From: Selaginella moellendorffii
Lineage: Eukaryota; Streptophyta; Lycopodiopsida; Selaginellales; Selaginellaceae
Reading direction: 5' to 3'
Assembly: GCF_000143415.4 (NCBI RefSeq)
Contig: NW_003314267.1
Span: 358,908-422,907, forward strand
Length of the DNA stretch: 64,000 nt
Of the stretch, positions 34,472-46,863 are shown piece after piece. The notes under the pieces are model-generated. The model was not told where the DNA came from. It made no database searches and worked only from the letters and a program-made list of their open reading frames with translations. The translations under genes and the position numbers were made by a program. Each line of letters opens with the position of its first letter. The stretch's first letter is position 1.

Positions 34472-35895
34472 TTATCTCATGCCAACTTTGTAAAGACTTG
34501 AGAGTTTAAGCTTGAATATCTCATTTGAGAAATTGCATGATGGAAAAGAAAATATAACAAACAAAATATGGAAAGAAAACAAAAAAACTATGCACACAGA
34601 GCTGATGATCTGCCTTGCTTGAGTGCTGAAATCTCTCCCTCTCAGCCGTGGTGACACTCTCACCTTCATGCCATGCTTCCCCGACACCAATCCGGATATG
34701 ATGTTGTTGTCAACGATGATCCAGAAGCCCCAAGCGGATCATGGCTTTTAGGCAAATCAGTGAAGCTTAGGACCGGGACAGAAGGCTGAAACAAAATAAA
34801 GAAAAGATGGAAAGATGGAAAACAATTGGCACTTTGCCATCAAAATAAAAGGAAACTTGCTTACAACTCAGCCCAACTTATAAATGCTTCATTTTCACTC
34901 AAACCACTCAAAGATCTCAAATGTACTATACCTCGAAAGAAATTAGAAATAGAACTCTACTAGACTCAAGAAAGATCAAGATTTTAAACACTAGAACATG
35001 TGCTTAAATAAAGTTTTCTAATAATGAGTGTAAGGTGAGAAGAAACTAGAGCTTTGGTTTCACTCTCTCTCACTCTTTCACTTTCGATTCCTTTGAGTTT
35101 TGAGTTCTTGATGACCAGATTGGAGGGAGGACCAAGTCGAGCGAGACTATGAGATATAGAAACTTTTAAGCACTTCTTGCAGTGCTAACTGTTTTTTTGC
35201 TTTTTTTTGTCTTTCATATTCAATCTTCCTAGTGAAAGAGAGAGCTAGTTGAAGAAAGAACACAAAAAGAAAGTCAAAGAAAGTTGTGATTAAAGAGACA
35301 CAACAAAAAGACAAGAAAATCTCTCAACCAAATCTTCTCAAAGTGATGATTTAAGAAAACTTTCTTAGAGATTCTATTCTAGAGCTCCTAATGTCTATGG
35401 ATGGTGAAAAAATGGATGATACACTCCAAAGATGATGTGTGTTTTTTATTGTATGTCTATGTATGTGTGGTAATGTTGTTTGCTCAATCACTCTTTGAAA
35501 GCATTTGACACATAAATGGAGAGTTGAAACCCAGCCATAATATAACTAAGAGGAATGAAGGTGAATTCTCACTAAACTTGTTGCAAGGAGAGTGTGATGA
35601 AGTTATGATTGTCACTACTCGATAGCTCCTTGGAGGATGACACAGAGGCTGCATCAAACTAAAATCTACCTACCCAAGAAGTCAGAATGTCATGATACAA
35701 ATTGGGCCATTGCACCCTTTGGTGGTTCCTTCACCCCAAAAAGTAACTTACTTGGTCAGACATAACTTTTGTCAAGAAGCTCCATAAGTTGCTTCTTGAG
35801 TTCAACCATCTCATGTTCTAATGATATAGAGCTTTTATAGGTGGTTTAAAACCTAGAATAATCTCAATCTGATGATCAGTATCATAACTAAGAGG
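34472..35895. other. AT-rich DNA, probable decayed retroelement body
   Basis: No domain recognised. A minus-strand open stretch at 34690-34472 (VSGKHGMKVRVSPRLRGRDF) is too short to assign. By position it could be the remaining pol region of the Gypsy element to its right. I could not find that element's 3' LTR. Confidence 0.3.
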
Positions 35896-36627
35896 TTACC
35901 CTAGTAGTAAATCCTTTGGAAAGATATCTTGATTCTTTGCCAACAATTTCAATATTTCCTTTGGTACAGAATCAACCTTGTTACCAATTCGAATTGAGTC
36001 ACTATCACCCTCAACTTCTATCACTTGAACCCAAAAGGTTTGACATCCCTTCTTAGCTACTTTTTGAGCAGCTCTTGTAGTTAGGAACTTAACATCCCAA
36101 TCCTTTAAGGAGCCCTTTTGCAACTGAAAAGATACATTAAGATGTCCTTCTAGCCAGAAGATTTATAGGTGATATTCCAATAAAAAGATTGGACTTGATA
36201 GAGTTGAAGATACCAAATTTTTAGATGATGTATGTACTTGACTACCTTTTGCAAACAGAAGTATATGGGCAATATCTACTCAGCTTTCAATCCTAACAAC
36301 TCTACTAAGTCTTTGAATATGTATGAATTTTTTCAACAAATATATCAAATGGATTTATAGTGCTGCACAAAGTCACATCATGTTAAAGTTCAATCATCAC
36401 TCAGATTCAATATTCGCGGATAAAGCCTACTAGATACATAAATGGATTAATGTTTGCATTGACTACAAGAATATCTTGAGGAAAGTAACAAAAGTAACTC
36501 ACTTCCTCTTCCTTATAGTTTGCATTGATCAACTTGTCAACCCCTTCAGCTTCACCACCACTATCTTCCCTAATGACATTAACATAAGACCTTGTCTTAT
36601 GTTTGTTGGGACATTCTGAGGACTTAT

Positions 36628-37362
36628 TGTAAGCAACCAAAGGGAACAACTTGAGAGATGATCTATAGCGGTTCAAATATAGAGGGAAAGGGCCTATGAA
36701 CAAGAATGCACCCCCTTTTCCAATTGGTTAAGGGTTTTGGGATATTTGGGGTTAAGCGTCCTTGGGTTTGAATAGTACTGGGCTGGGTGACCTCCTGGGA
36801 AGTCCAAACTTCAGGAGCTTATATTTGGTATTAGAGTGGTCTCGGATCCGACTCTGTTGGTTGGCTAGGGGATCCGACTCTGTTGGTTGGCTAGGGGAAT
36901 CACACCACATAATCCGACTCTATTGGTTGGCTATGGCTAGGGGAATCACACCACATAATCCGACTCTATTGGTTGGCTAGGGGATCCGACTCTGTTGGTT
37001 GGCTAGGGGAATCACACCACATATTGATTGACATCTGGCTAGTCCAGTTTGCTCCCGTTGGGCTCGACCCGAGGGGTAGGGTGTCAAGAGAGCGGGGCTC
37101 TCGGGAGAGCTGCGGCTCTTAGCTTCCATTCATGAGGGCGTGAACTTGCAGGGAAGCGTGGTGGATTGTAAACAACAAAAGGGAATGACTTGAGAGACGA
37201 TCCATAGCGGTTCAAATATAGAGGGAAAGGGCCCATGAACAAGAGTGCACCCCCTTTTCCAATTGGTTAAGGGTCTTGGGATATTTGGGGTTAAGCGTCC
37301 TTGGGTTTGAATAGTACTGGGCTGGGTGATCTCCCGGGAAGTCCAAACTTCAGGAGCTTACA
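36628..37362 (+). mobile_element. TRIM element 1: LTRs 36628-36823 and 37167-37362
   Basis: Terminal-repeat retrotransposon in miniature, 735 bp. Both LTRs are 196 bp, start TGTAA and end GCTTA(T/C)A. Primer site TGGTATTAGAG (36826-36836), complementary to the 3' end of initiator tRNA-Met with one mismatch, follows the left LTR. A purine-rich tract (gcagggaagcgtggtgga) precedes the right LTR. The 343-bp internal part has no ORF. The 5 bp on each side are identical, CTTAT (36623-36627 and 37363-37367), a perfect target duplication. It must be moved by proteins of another element. Confidence 0.92.
36840..37022 (+). repeat. Tandem repeat inside TRIM 1
   Basis: Five copies of 'tccgactctgttggttggct' or its variant with 'ctatt', joined by 'aggggaatcacaccacataa' or simply 'agggga'. 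Local expansion by slippage or unequal exchange. Confidence 0.85.
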
Positions 37363-38580
37363 CTTATATCCTACCTCTCCACAATAGAAGCAATAACCCA
37401 CACTACCTGTTCTACTAGGAGTAGTTTTTGCAAGTTGTTGTTGTTTGTACCCACTAGGAGGAGGAACAAAGGACTTAGGACCAGAAGAAGTTGCAAGTGG
37501 TCGCCAACCACCACCTTTGTTAACTATTGCTTGTGAGCCTCCAAAGTGAAACTTTCCTTAAAGGGCTTAGGACTAGAAGAAGTTGCTAGTGATCGGCAAC
37601 CACCACCTTTGTTAACTATTGCTTGTGAGCCTCCAAGGTGAAACTTTCCTTCCACCCTCTGTTTTTGATCACTTTGTTTATTCCTAAAGTTCTTATTCTA
37701 CTAGCATGCAGCTATTGATATTGTTCCATGCCTCTTTACACTCTAGGTATGTCTTCAGCTTAAACTTCAAAATCTCATTGTGATAAATTGAATTCAAACA
37801 TTCCAGGAAATAATTTCAAGCATCTTCGTCACTCATATTTGCAATCATAATGCGTTTCTGAGCAAACCAATTAACATAATACATAAGGTCCCCACGTTGC
37901 TTTAACCGCCGCTGGTTAGTATGAAATCTTAGGCCAAGATCGTTCGACAAATATTCCTTACGGATACGAAACTATATCTTATTCTAACTTCCCTTTTTGA
38001 GCACACACCTAGCACCACCAAGTTTTGTCATGATTGGTAAGAAAGGACTGTGCACATGCAACTTTTGTTCGATCATCTACATCTGCAAGTATGAAATAGT
38101 TTTCCATATTGTAGACCTAGACTTCCAAAACTTAATAGTCCCACATGCCTCTGAAATTGGGTGGTTTCGGAGGCTTGAACTTTGAAACTCATGCAATCAG
38201 GGGCAATTGTAGAACTTCATCACCCTTAGAACTCTCAATCTCAATATCTTGAGTTGTATGCTACAGTGCTACATCATCAAGCTCTTCCTCTTCTGAATTA
38301 GCCTCAATCTCTTCTAAAGCATCTTTAGCAGGAGTTTCCTCCTCTTCATTTGCTCGTTTAAACATTTCAGCATCATTAGCATAGTTCCTCTTCACCATCT
38401 TGCTAGTTGTATGCATGCCTCTATCAATAACTGAACATGCATATAACATTTTTACCAAATGGTGCAATCCCACTAATTCTACACTGGTCGCTTCGGATCT
38501 ACTAAAAAAGTCTTTGTATATGCAACTTAAGTCAACAAAGGTTGGATAAGAATCATTGAGACAATTCCTCTAATATTAAA

Positions 38581-40193
38581 TGTAGCACACTTGAATTTGG
38601 AGTCGAACTCCAAGCCTATTATGCTACAAAATGAGGGTCTGATACACACTTAATCCTATGAGCACTAGCTCCCCGTATCTAATACCTATATTTAAAACGG
38701 TGTCAAATGGTGTTTGGCACAATTTTAGCATATCAGTGGCTTAATACGAGGAGGAGGGTACCCCACCGACTAGAGGAGCATAGAATTTGGGCTTAAACCC
38801 AAGCTAGATGCAAAAAAAGGAGCAACACAGCTTAGCAAGAGCTAAATTAATATCTCAGGTGGTCAAACATGCATTTTAACCATTATCCCTACTATACATT
38901 TGTTTAAAACCTCCCTATAGCCCCCCTCCTATTAGGAGCATAGGCTTTGGGCTTTCACCTCTAGCCTCCCTTAGTACCAGGAGTTAGTCTCTGGGACAAA
39001 TGTGAAAACTTACTAAATATAGAATGGTGTTAAGGAGCAAAAATAACACTATAGAGTTCAAGACACTCTCTACATTCCATAGATATGCCTTTTAGGCAAA
39101 TTTAGACACTTATCATAAATAGCATATGGATCCAAAACAGAATCAATACATAAGGCGTGATAGCGAGGGTGTCTAGTGGACACCGTAAGCTACTATATAA
39201 TAATATTGAGATATTAGACTCAATATCGTGGGGGTTCTTGATACTAATAAGTGCAAGTCAATAATAGGAGTTTTCCAAACCAGGCCGAGTCTACTCAACA
39301 AGAAACATATAGGAGTTCTTACTTTATATTTATCTGATTTAAGTATATAGCCATTAACTAATTTCAAAACTAGCTCAAGTGGGATCTATAAAGGGAACCA
39401 ATTGTACCGACTTCCTACCATCATAACAATAAAGAGAAAGTGTGTAGCGCATGTGATCATGGGATGAGATTTAGATATACTGTCACTGTGGATCCTTGGA
39501 ACCTTGGGGGATAAATGGGGATAAAATAGCCACTAATGGCTCTCTTATCAAGCAATTGCCCCTTTTCCAGTTGGCTTAAGGGGAGAGAGATAAGGTGTGC
39601 TACAGTTGGTATCAAAGAAAATGGCACGGGTTCGATTCCCATTGATTAGTGGCTACTTAAAAGTATAATATACCCTTGAGCAAGGTATATTCCTACCCCT
39701 AAATTTGAAATCGTATGTATTAGGCATCCATGCGTACGTCCTTCCTCTTGTGTGGAGTATCCACGGACAAAGGTATCCATTGTGGGACTGCGGTACGGGT
39801 GGATGACTAGTTGCCTCACATGGAATAGCTGGTCTACATAATGGAAGGATTGGTAGATTGAGTGAGGAAATGGAGGTGTTGGTTCCCCTTGGCTCAGTAG
39901 GGGTTGCTAGTCAATAGTTAATGAGGAAATTGACATCTTTGAAGGGGGGGTGAGTGTAGCGCATGTGATCATAGGATGAAATTTAGATATACTGTCACCG
40001 TGAATCCTTGGAACCTTGGGGGATAAATGGGGATAAAATAGCCATTAAGGGCTCTCTCATCAAGCAATTGCCCTTTTCCAGTCTTAAGGGGAGAGAGATA
40101 AATCACCATAGGATAAAGGGTCAAAACTATGTGCGCTACAGAGTGTCCATAAGAACATGTTGACAAGTATCTTTCACAATTATATTTAAGACA
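38581..40193 (-). mobile_element. 5' LTR of the Ty3/Gypsy element, interrupted by TRIM 2
   Basis: Starts (plus-strand view) TGTAGCACAC at 38581 and aligns along its length with the LTRs at 40911-42042 and 44161-45306, including 'ggcttaatacgagga', 'ggctttgggctttcacc', 'aggagttagtctctgggaca' and 'gagtgtccataag'. Next to its inner end lies 'cctctaatattaaa', the decayed counterpart of the primer site of the neighbouring element. It is strongly AT-shifted relative to its relatives. The right end is approximate. Confidence 0.75.
39443..40140 (+). mobile_element. TRIM element 2: LTRs 39443-39604 and 39955-40140
   Basis: A 698-bp element. LTRs open TGTAGCGCATGTGATCA and end TG(T/C)GCTACA; the left one lacks about 28 bp near its 3' end. 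Primer site TGGTATCAAAG (39607-39617) follows the left LTR, and a G-rich tract (39941-39954) immediately precedes the right LTR. The internal 350 bp have no ORF, but contain a GGTTCGATTCC B-box-like word at 39629. Flanks are AAGTG and GAGTG, a target duplication with one change. The last 35 bp of the right LTR match the LTR end of the larger element at 40911-45306. Confidence 0.88.
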
Positions 40194-40450
40194 ATAGTCT
40201 GGATAGAATATGAATGAATGATGAAAACTTGTGAAAGTGATTAGGGTATCAATTTTCAACAGCTTGGACTTTAGGACTTCATCCAACACATACAATAGCC
40301 AGCATTCTTAAGATACTTGCTACACCAAAGGAAGAGGAGATTTTTACTTTTGGATCACCATTTTAGATTTTAATCAACATGAGAATACTTAGGAGGCAAA
40401 GTCTTCAAAAGCCACAAAGAGCCAACTAGCATACAACATGTGTGCGAGAG

Positions 40451-41006
40451 CAGCTTGTAGAGCTACAAATGCCTAAGAAAGATGATGAAAAGGAATTAAC
40501 TATTTTCTTTGATACTAAGTAGCTAGACACCATTAAAGTAGCGCACGTGGTTTTGACCCTTTATCCTATAGCGATTTACCATAGGATAACACCACGAAGC
40601 GGAACCTAAACCCTCTTTGTGCCACGTGACAGCGTCGCAGCTTGTAGAGCTACAAATGCCTAAGAAAGATGATGAAAAGGAATTAACTATTTTCTTTGAT
40701 ACTAAGTAGCTAGACACCATTAAAGTAGTGCACGTGGTTTTGACCCTTTATCCTATGGCGATTTACCATAGGATAACACCACGAAGCGGAACCTAAACCC
40801 TCTTTGTGCCACGTGACAGCGTCGCAGCTTGTAGAGCTACAAATGCCTAAGAAAGATGATGAAAAGGAATTAACTATTTTCTTTGATACTAAGTAGCTAG
40901 ACACCATTAAAGTAGCGCACGTGGTTTTGACCCTTTATCCTATGGCGATTTACCATAGGATAACACCACGAAGCGGAACCTAAACCCTCTTTGTGCCACG
41001 TGACAG
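40451..41006 (+). repeat. Tandem triplication of a 187-bp unit at the edge of an LTR
   Basis: Units begin at 40451, 40638 and 40825 with 'cagcttgtagagctacaaat'. Each unit joins about 86 bp of flanking DNA to the first 95-100 bp of the LTR. Copies differ at only a few positions, so the amplification is recent. Each unit yields the same accidental 65-codon minus-strand ORF. Confidence 0.92.
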
Positions 41007-44000
41007 ATGCCACGTGTCACATGCCACGTGTCCAAAGGAACCTGAGGTTTAGGGCCTTGGGCCACTGAACGAAGGAACAGTGCCAAACTCCCAAGCGTGG
41101 AGCCAAGGAGTGATGGAATCAGACCACGGAGCAACTCCCAAGCATACAACCCAAGGAGCGAAGGGACAGGGGACCGGAGTGACTTGGAACAGTCTTGGAG
41201 CAACCAGCATCCCAATGCCAAGACCAGCATGCAAAACGGAGCCAAATGGAATTTGGTGCTATTTCAGCATACCGGTAGCCTAATGTGAGGATATGGGTAC
41301 TCCACCAACTGGCATGGAATGGAACTTGGGCTTAGACCCAAGCCGGACGCAGAACAAAGACAAGCACGCAAGCGGGAGCTAGACTATGCCTCAGGTTGGT
41401 CGGCCATGCCCGACCTACCCACTATCCCTATTATACATTTGGAACCCCCCACAGCCCCCCCCCCCTGAGGAACACACGCTTTGGGCTTTCACCCCAAGCC
41501 TCCCTTAATATCAGGAGTTAGTCTCTGGGACAAGCTCGAAACTTACTAAATATGGAATGTCCCTAGATTGTGAATTTAGACACGGGACGAACACCATTGT
41601 GTTCAGGACGATCTCTACATTCCGTAGATATGCCAAATGAGCAAATCTGGACACTTTCCATAAATAGCATTTGGGACCAAAATGAGACCAACACAAAGGG
41701 CATGATAGCGAGGGTGTTTGGCAGACACGGTAAGCTATTATCTAGCGATATTGAGGGACCAATCTCAATATCGCGGGGGTTCTTGATACTAGCAAGTGCA
41801 AGCCAATGATAGGAGTTTCTCAAACCAGGCTGAGTATGCTCAGCAAGAAACATATAGGGTTCCTACCTTATGTTTATCCGATCTAAGTACACGGTCATTG
41901 ACCAGTTTCTCAACTAGCTCAAGTGGGAAACTGATAATAGGTCCAGCAATACCGACCTCCTACCGTCGCAGTAGTAAGGTAAGAGTGTCCGTAAGGACTA
42001 GCCGACAGGTAACTTTCGATACCCGAAGTCACATTCGTGACACTCTCCCCCCCTTGGGAAGATCAACGTCCTCGTCGATGCATACTCGAGTCTACAATAC
42101 CGCCAAGGAAACAACTCCAAAAAAAATTCACAGTACTCACACTATGTGAGAAATGCACCAACTTAAATGAGTTAGGAGGCAACCTCTTTGTCTAATGCAG
42201 ATGCGCTACCAACTCAGACACCTTCCGGCCGTCACTGACAAGGAAATGACCAACAGAGTAAGCCACCCTTGCTGCTCTGGGTGTCACCCAGCTACAAAAG
42301 TGTGATATGCTCCTGCCCGCAAGGACATAGAGAGAAAAGCCAGAGGCCCTAACCCTCCTAAGCAAAGAAACCAAACCCGTCGGTAAGGTTTAGATAGACT
42401 ACTGTAAACAGGCAGTTAGAGTTGTTTACACAGTCACACCCTTTCAATGAAATAAGGAACATCGACAGAGAGGCGGGTTATGTGACCAGTCGACAGTAGC
42501 TACCTCATGACTAGAGATTTCACCATACACACGAAGTGCCGAAGCCAGTCTGCCTATACTGGCCCAAACTCAAAAATCAATATATGGACAATATCAAAGT
42601 CATAAACAATGATATCTTAGAGTCTTAATTATCAGTGAATATATCTTAGATGAGAATACAAAAGTATTCCAGGAAAGTTATCATCCGATAAACTAGTATT
42701 TGAGTATAGGAACCACCAAGATCATCATAATTGGTAAACATAGGAATCACCATCCAACAAAATTCAATAGTAAGTAGATCATCAAGGAAACTCAATGATG
42801 AAACTTAACTATTGAAAATTGTAGACAATATGCTAAACAACTTACAAAACACAACTCAAAGAACACAAAGTATCATTGAGTAACAAGTACAATGCTCGCG
42901 AATATATCACCCGAAGGAAATAACATCCTAATCTATGAGAACTAACTCGAGCAATAATCAATAGAACAAAATGAATGTTGCAAAACAAACAAACACTTGT
43001 TCATATCAACCATTGCACTAGCCAATCTAAATAGATGTCAGTCAACAATACCAAAGAACCAGAGTTGCTCAAGCAAACATTTGCAATATCCTATTGATAT
43101 CTCAAACCCAAGAGAACAATCCAAGGCAAACCACAAAGAACATGTGGTAATGTGAAAAGCCATAAGCCATCAAAGAGAACAACTAACCATCATGAAAGAT
43201 CATCAATCATCCTATCAAAAATATATATGCAGAATCATCGTCTAAGAAGGAATCCACCATCCCGAAGAATAGCAAATCATTCTAGATCAACGATAATCAA
43301 GCAAAACTTTCGACAAGGATAATCAACTATCTTAAATGACAGTCAATCATTATTAATGATTGCTAGATGCAAATACTAACTTCAACATCAAAGCTAAGAG
43401 CCAAAATGCTTTCCCCCAACAACTTCTAACAAATGGAATAATGAGCAGAAAGCTCAAGGAACCAAAAGCTCGAAGAAGCCTATAACCAAGTCTTTCCTAC
43501 TTATAATCACGAGTCTCATAGAAGCTAACTTCAATGCTAAAGAAGAAATCATGGTGCAACCCACAATATCTTCTTCAACACATCCATAAGCCAAACTTCA
43601 TAATGCCAAAGCTAATGAAGAGCATTTCTGCATCAATCCAAAAGCCAAGCGTAACAAAGTTATGCTCAACAATAGACAATACTTGAACCAATAGACTAAT
43701 CCCTATAGTCTTGATTGATCCACTTATAATCATGCCTAGGAAGGATCCACTAGTGCCGTGCTAAACAGCTACGGATCAGCCTATTTGCCACTCATAGCAA
43801 ACCCAGGGAAAGTTTATTTTCACCCATGGTACATGGAACAATTCATGGAACCACCGATAGGCTAACATTAATCCTGCCAACTCAAAGTGCAACCTTGAAT
43901 TGCTAATGTGCCTCACTCACGAGTCCAAGCGCAAACTCGTGCTACTGGAACAACTCAATCCTTCTTATGAGCCCAAGAGCAAGCTCACATACTATGGTAC

Positions 44001-45306
44001 AAAAAAGTAACCAAATCCATACCCAAGGAACGATTGTGAAGCCTTTGCACCCAAACGTGTACCCATTCGGACCATCGTTTTCATCTCTGCATATGCAACG
44101 AGACTAGTTGCCCAATCTCATTGAATAGTACTCACTGAGACTCATACCTCTGATACCAAATGTAGCGCACGTGGTTTTGACCCTTTATCCTATGGCAATT
44201 TACCATAGGATAACACCACGAAGCGGAACCTAAACCCTCTTTGTGCCACGTGACAGATGCCACATGTCATATGCCACGTGTCCATGCCACATATCCATAG
44301 GAACCCAAGGTTCAGGGCCTTGGGCCACTGAACGAAGGAACGGTGCCAAACTCCCAAGCGTGGAGCCAAGGAGTGATGAAATTGGACCACGGAGCAACTC
44401 CCGAGCATACAGCCTAAGGAGCGAAGGGACAGGGGCCCGGAGCGACTTGGAACAGTCTTGGAGCAACCAGCATCCCAATGCCAAGACCAGCACGCAAAAC
44501 GGAGCCAAATGGAATTTGGTGCTATTTCGGCATACCGGTAGCCTAATGTGAGGATATAGGTATTCCACCAGCTAGCATGGAATGGAACTTGGGCTTAGAC
44601 CCAAGCCGGACGCAGAACAAGGACAAGCACGCAAGCGGGAGCTAGACTATGCCTCAGGTTGGTCGGCCATGCCCGACCTACCCACTATCCCTATTATACA
44701 TTTGGAACCCCCCACAGCCCCCCCCCCCTGAGGAACACACGCTTTGGGCTTTTCACCCCAAGCCTCCCTTAGTATCAGAAGTTAGTCTCTGGGACAAGCT
44801 TGAAACTTATTAAATATGGAATGTCCCTAGATTGCGAATTTGGACACAGGACGAACACCATTGTGTTCAGGACGATCTCTACATTCTGTAGATATTCCAA
44901 ATGAGCAAATCTAGACACTTTCCATAAATAGCATTTGGGACCGAAATGAGACCAACACAAAGGGCATGACAATAAGGGTGTTTGGCAGACACGGTAAGCT
45001 ATCATCTAGCGATATTGAGGGACCAATCTCAATATCGCGGGGGTTCTTGGTACTAGCAAGTGCAAGCCAATGACAGGAGTTTCTCAAACCAGGCCGAGTA
45101 TGCTCAGCAAGAAACATATAGGGTTCCTACCTTATATTTATCCGATCTAAGTACACGGTCATTGACTAGTTTCTCAACTAGCTCAAATGGGAAATTGATA
45201 ACAGGTCCAGCAATACCGACCTCCTGCCGTCGCGGCAGTAAGGTAAGAGTGTCCGTAAGGACTAGCCGACATGTAACTTTCGATACCCGAAGTCACATTC
45301 GCAACA
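40911..45306 (-). mobile_element. Non-autonomous LTR retrotransposon (LARD-like), LTRs 40911-42042 and 44161-45306
   Basis: About 4.4 kb, minus orientation. The two LTRs (1.13 and 1.15 kb) are highly similar and start/end TGTAGCGCAC...ACA in plus view; the left one begins AGTAGCGCAC. The primer site, TGGTATCAGAGG on the minus strand (44158-44147), lies two bases from the 5' LTR. A polypurine tract (minus strand of 42043-42055, ctctccccccctt in plus view) lies at the 3' LTR. The 2.1-kb internal part is rich in stops and has no gag or pol. No target duplication is visible, possibly because the left flank has been rearranged by the triplication. It shares LTRs with the Gypsy element to its left, its likely helper family. 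Confidence 0.85.
40997..41030. promoter_or_regulatory. Cluster of three CACGTG G-boxes in the LTR
   Basis: CACGTG at 40997, 41011 and 41025, spaced 14 bp. Further CACGTG words lie in the other repeat units and near 44247 and 44275 in the second LTR. G-boxes bind bZIP/bHLH factors in plants; here they might serve LTR transcription. Confidence 0.5.
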
Positions 45307-46863
45307 GTAGGACAACAACACTTTAACTCATTACACAACAATGACAAGCATGAAGGGCTTATCAAGATATGCTAACCAATATGGAGGAATTGGCTTAAAG
45401 CTGTGAGGAGTCACCACAAACACAAAGTACCATGGTAAAGTACATGGCCTCTAGAACAATTTCTAAAAGGTAAACATTAGCAAAAAAGCATACAAAGTAG
45501 TGGATACAACTTCAAAGGTTTGAGAGAAAGTTTTGGCTAGTGAAGTGAGCTAGGACTACAATATTCTTTGCTTCTTCTTACACCAACATCTCAGGTTCAA
45601 CAACCCAAATATGTGTCATGAATGTCTATGAACTACTTTTTAGTCTAGCTGGTTTTCACCAGTGGTGATTGGTGCTTTTGAATGCTGCTGGTGATGTATA
45701 ACAACACAAAAGGTTTTTGCATCAGCCAATAGTGCAATGGTATCTTTGACTTTAGGGGTAGTGAATCCCTTAAATTTTCATCAAAAAGCTATGTAGCACA
45801 AGATATGATTGACATTGTCTCCACCAGCTACTTCCAGTCAACAAAGAAGACCATATATCTGAGCAGATTCCTTCATCCTTTAGGCTTCGAATCTTTCAAG
45901 TGGTGGGGAAATTTAAGATATTCTTCATATCCCTCACCACTTCATAAGGCCACCAAATCAATAATAGAGAAATAGAGGTCTTTCCTTGTATCGAAACACC
46001 TAAAATCATCAACCAAGAGTCCTCTTTCTCCTAGGAAACAACAATCTTCAATGCAATCATCTTTGATGGTCACCAAGAGGAATTAATAGGAATTTTGTAG
46101 GTCTAGCCAACCTTTGGAGTTAGACCAAGATTCTTCCATCTCAAGGAGCATTCACCAAAAATTGGAGATTTAATGCATTTGAGTAGGCAAGACTTCTACT
46201 TTTTGATGATTTCTTTCATTCTTTCATTCCTTTCTTTATTTTTTCTTCTTCTTTCTTCCACCATTTGTTCCTTTTCTTTTCCACTTTGATGGAGCTGGAT
46301 CACCAACCTTTAAGGAGGCGTCAATTCCACTTTTCCCAAGAGCAGACCCTTCAGCTAGATGTGGATCAGTGCTGAAAGAAACTAAATAAGAATTAATAAT
46401 ATCAACTAACAAATAAATCATTCCAATGAACAAATTGTGTTAGCCTTTTCTGTGTGATGACAAATGCAAAAGACAACCTCCCCAAAATTATGTAACTATT
46501 TATGTTGATGGATCCAACTTTAACTATATATCCAAAAACTTAATTGTTCAGAAGAGATGAAGTGCATTACTTTAGAAAAGAAATAGATTAGTAGTTACAT
46601 TGGAATATTTTTTGGCCTATAGCATTTCCACCCTTATGGATCTAAGATTTGGAATGGTATGCAAAGGCTTATAATATATAATATGAAAAAAGCAAAACTA
46701 TGTTCAAATTGTATATCATTTTTCTTTTGCCATATGTAGATTAAAGACATCATTTTGCATTGTGGCTGTATTTGCCATACATTTGTTGATTTACTCAATA
46801 TGTTACACATATAAGACTCCAAAAACAAACATATGAACAATCACATCTACCCTTGTTTTTTAT
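45307..46863. other. AT-rich DNA without a supported gene
   Basis: Includes a T/C-rich simple stretch around 46205-46290 and scattered short open stretches. I recognise no domain, RNA gene or element end. Anonymous repeat debris is likely. Confidence 0.4.

Larger units (their letters stand above)
35896..38580 (-). mobile_element. Decayed Ty3/Gypsy retrotransposon, internal region (gag to start of RT)
   Basis: Minus-strand remnants appear in retroelement order. A primer-site relic (38567-38580) lies next to the LTR. Gag pieces follow: FKPPKPPNFRGMW (about 38180-38140), then VYNMENYFILADVDDRTKVA and AQSFLT. An acidic ORF sits at 38473-38261. A zinc knuckle, YCFYCGEVGYKSSECPN, with Y replacing the usual H, is split by the element at 36628-37362. 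Last come KHKTRSYVNV.RED and the pre-RT segment PKEILKLLAKNQDIFPKDL (36123-35896). Stops and frameshifts are numerous, so it is not mobile by itself. Confidence 0.75.

Noticed and set aside
36850-37020. CRISPR-like array
   Set aside because: Repeats are contiguous with irregular short joins, not spacer-separated, and lie inside a plant TRIM.
39600-39650. tRNA gene suggested by GGTTCGATTCC
   Set aside because: The neighbouring TGGTATCAAAG is the TRIM primer site; no acceptor stem can be formed.
40523-40907. Two identical 65-codon ORFs
   Set aside because: By-products of the 187-bp tandem repeat, with no protein features.
42180-42230. tRNA-like D-arm (minus strand GAGTTGGTAGCGCATCTG)
   Set aside because: No matching acceptor or T-arm could be folded; chance or an old tRNA-derived piece inside the non-autonomous element.
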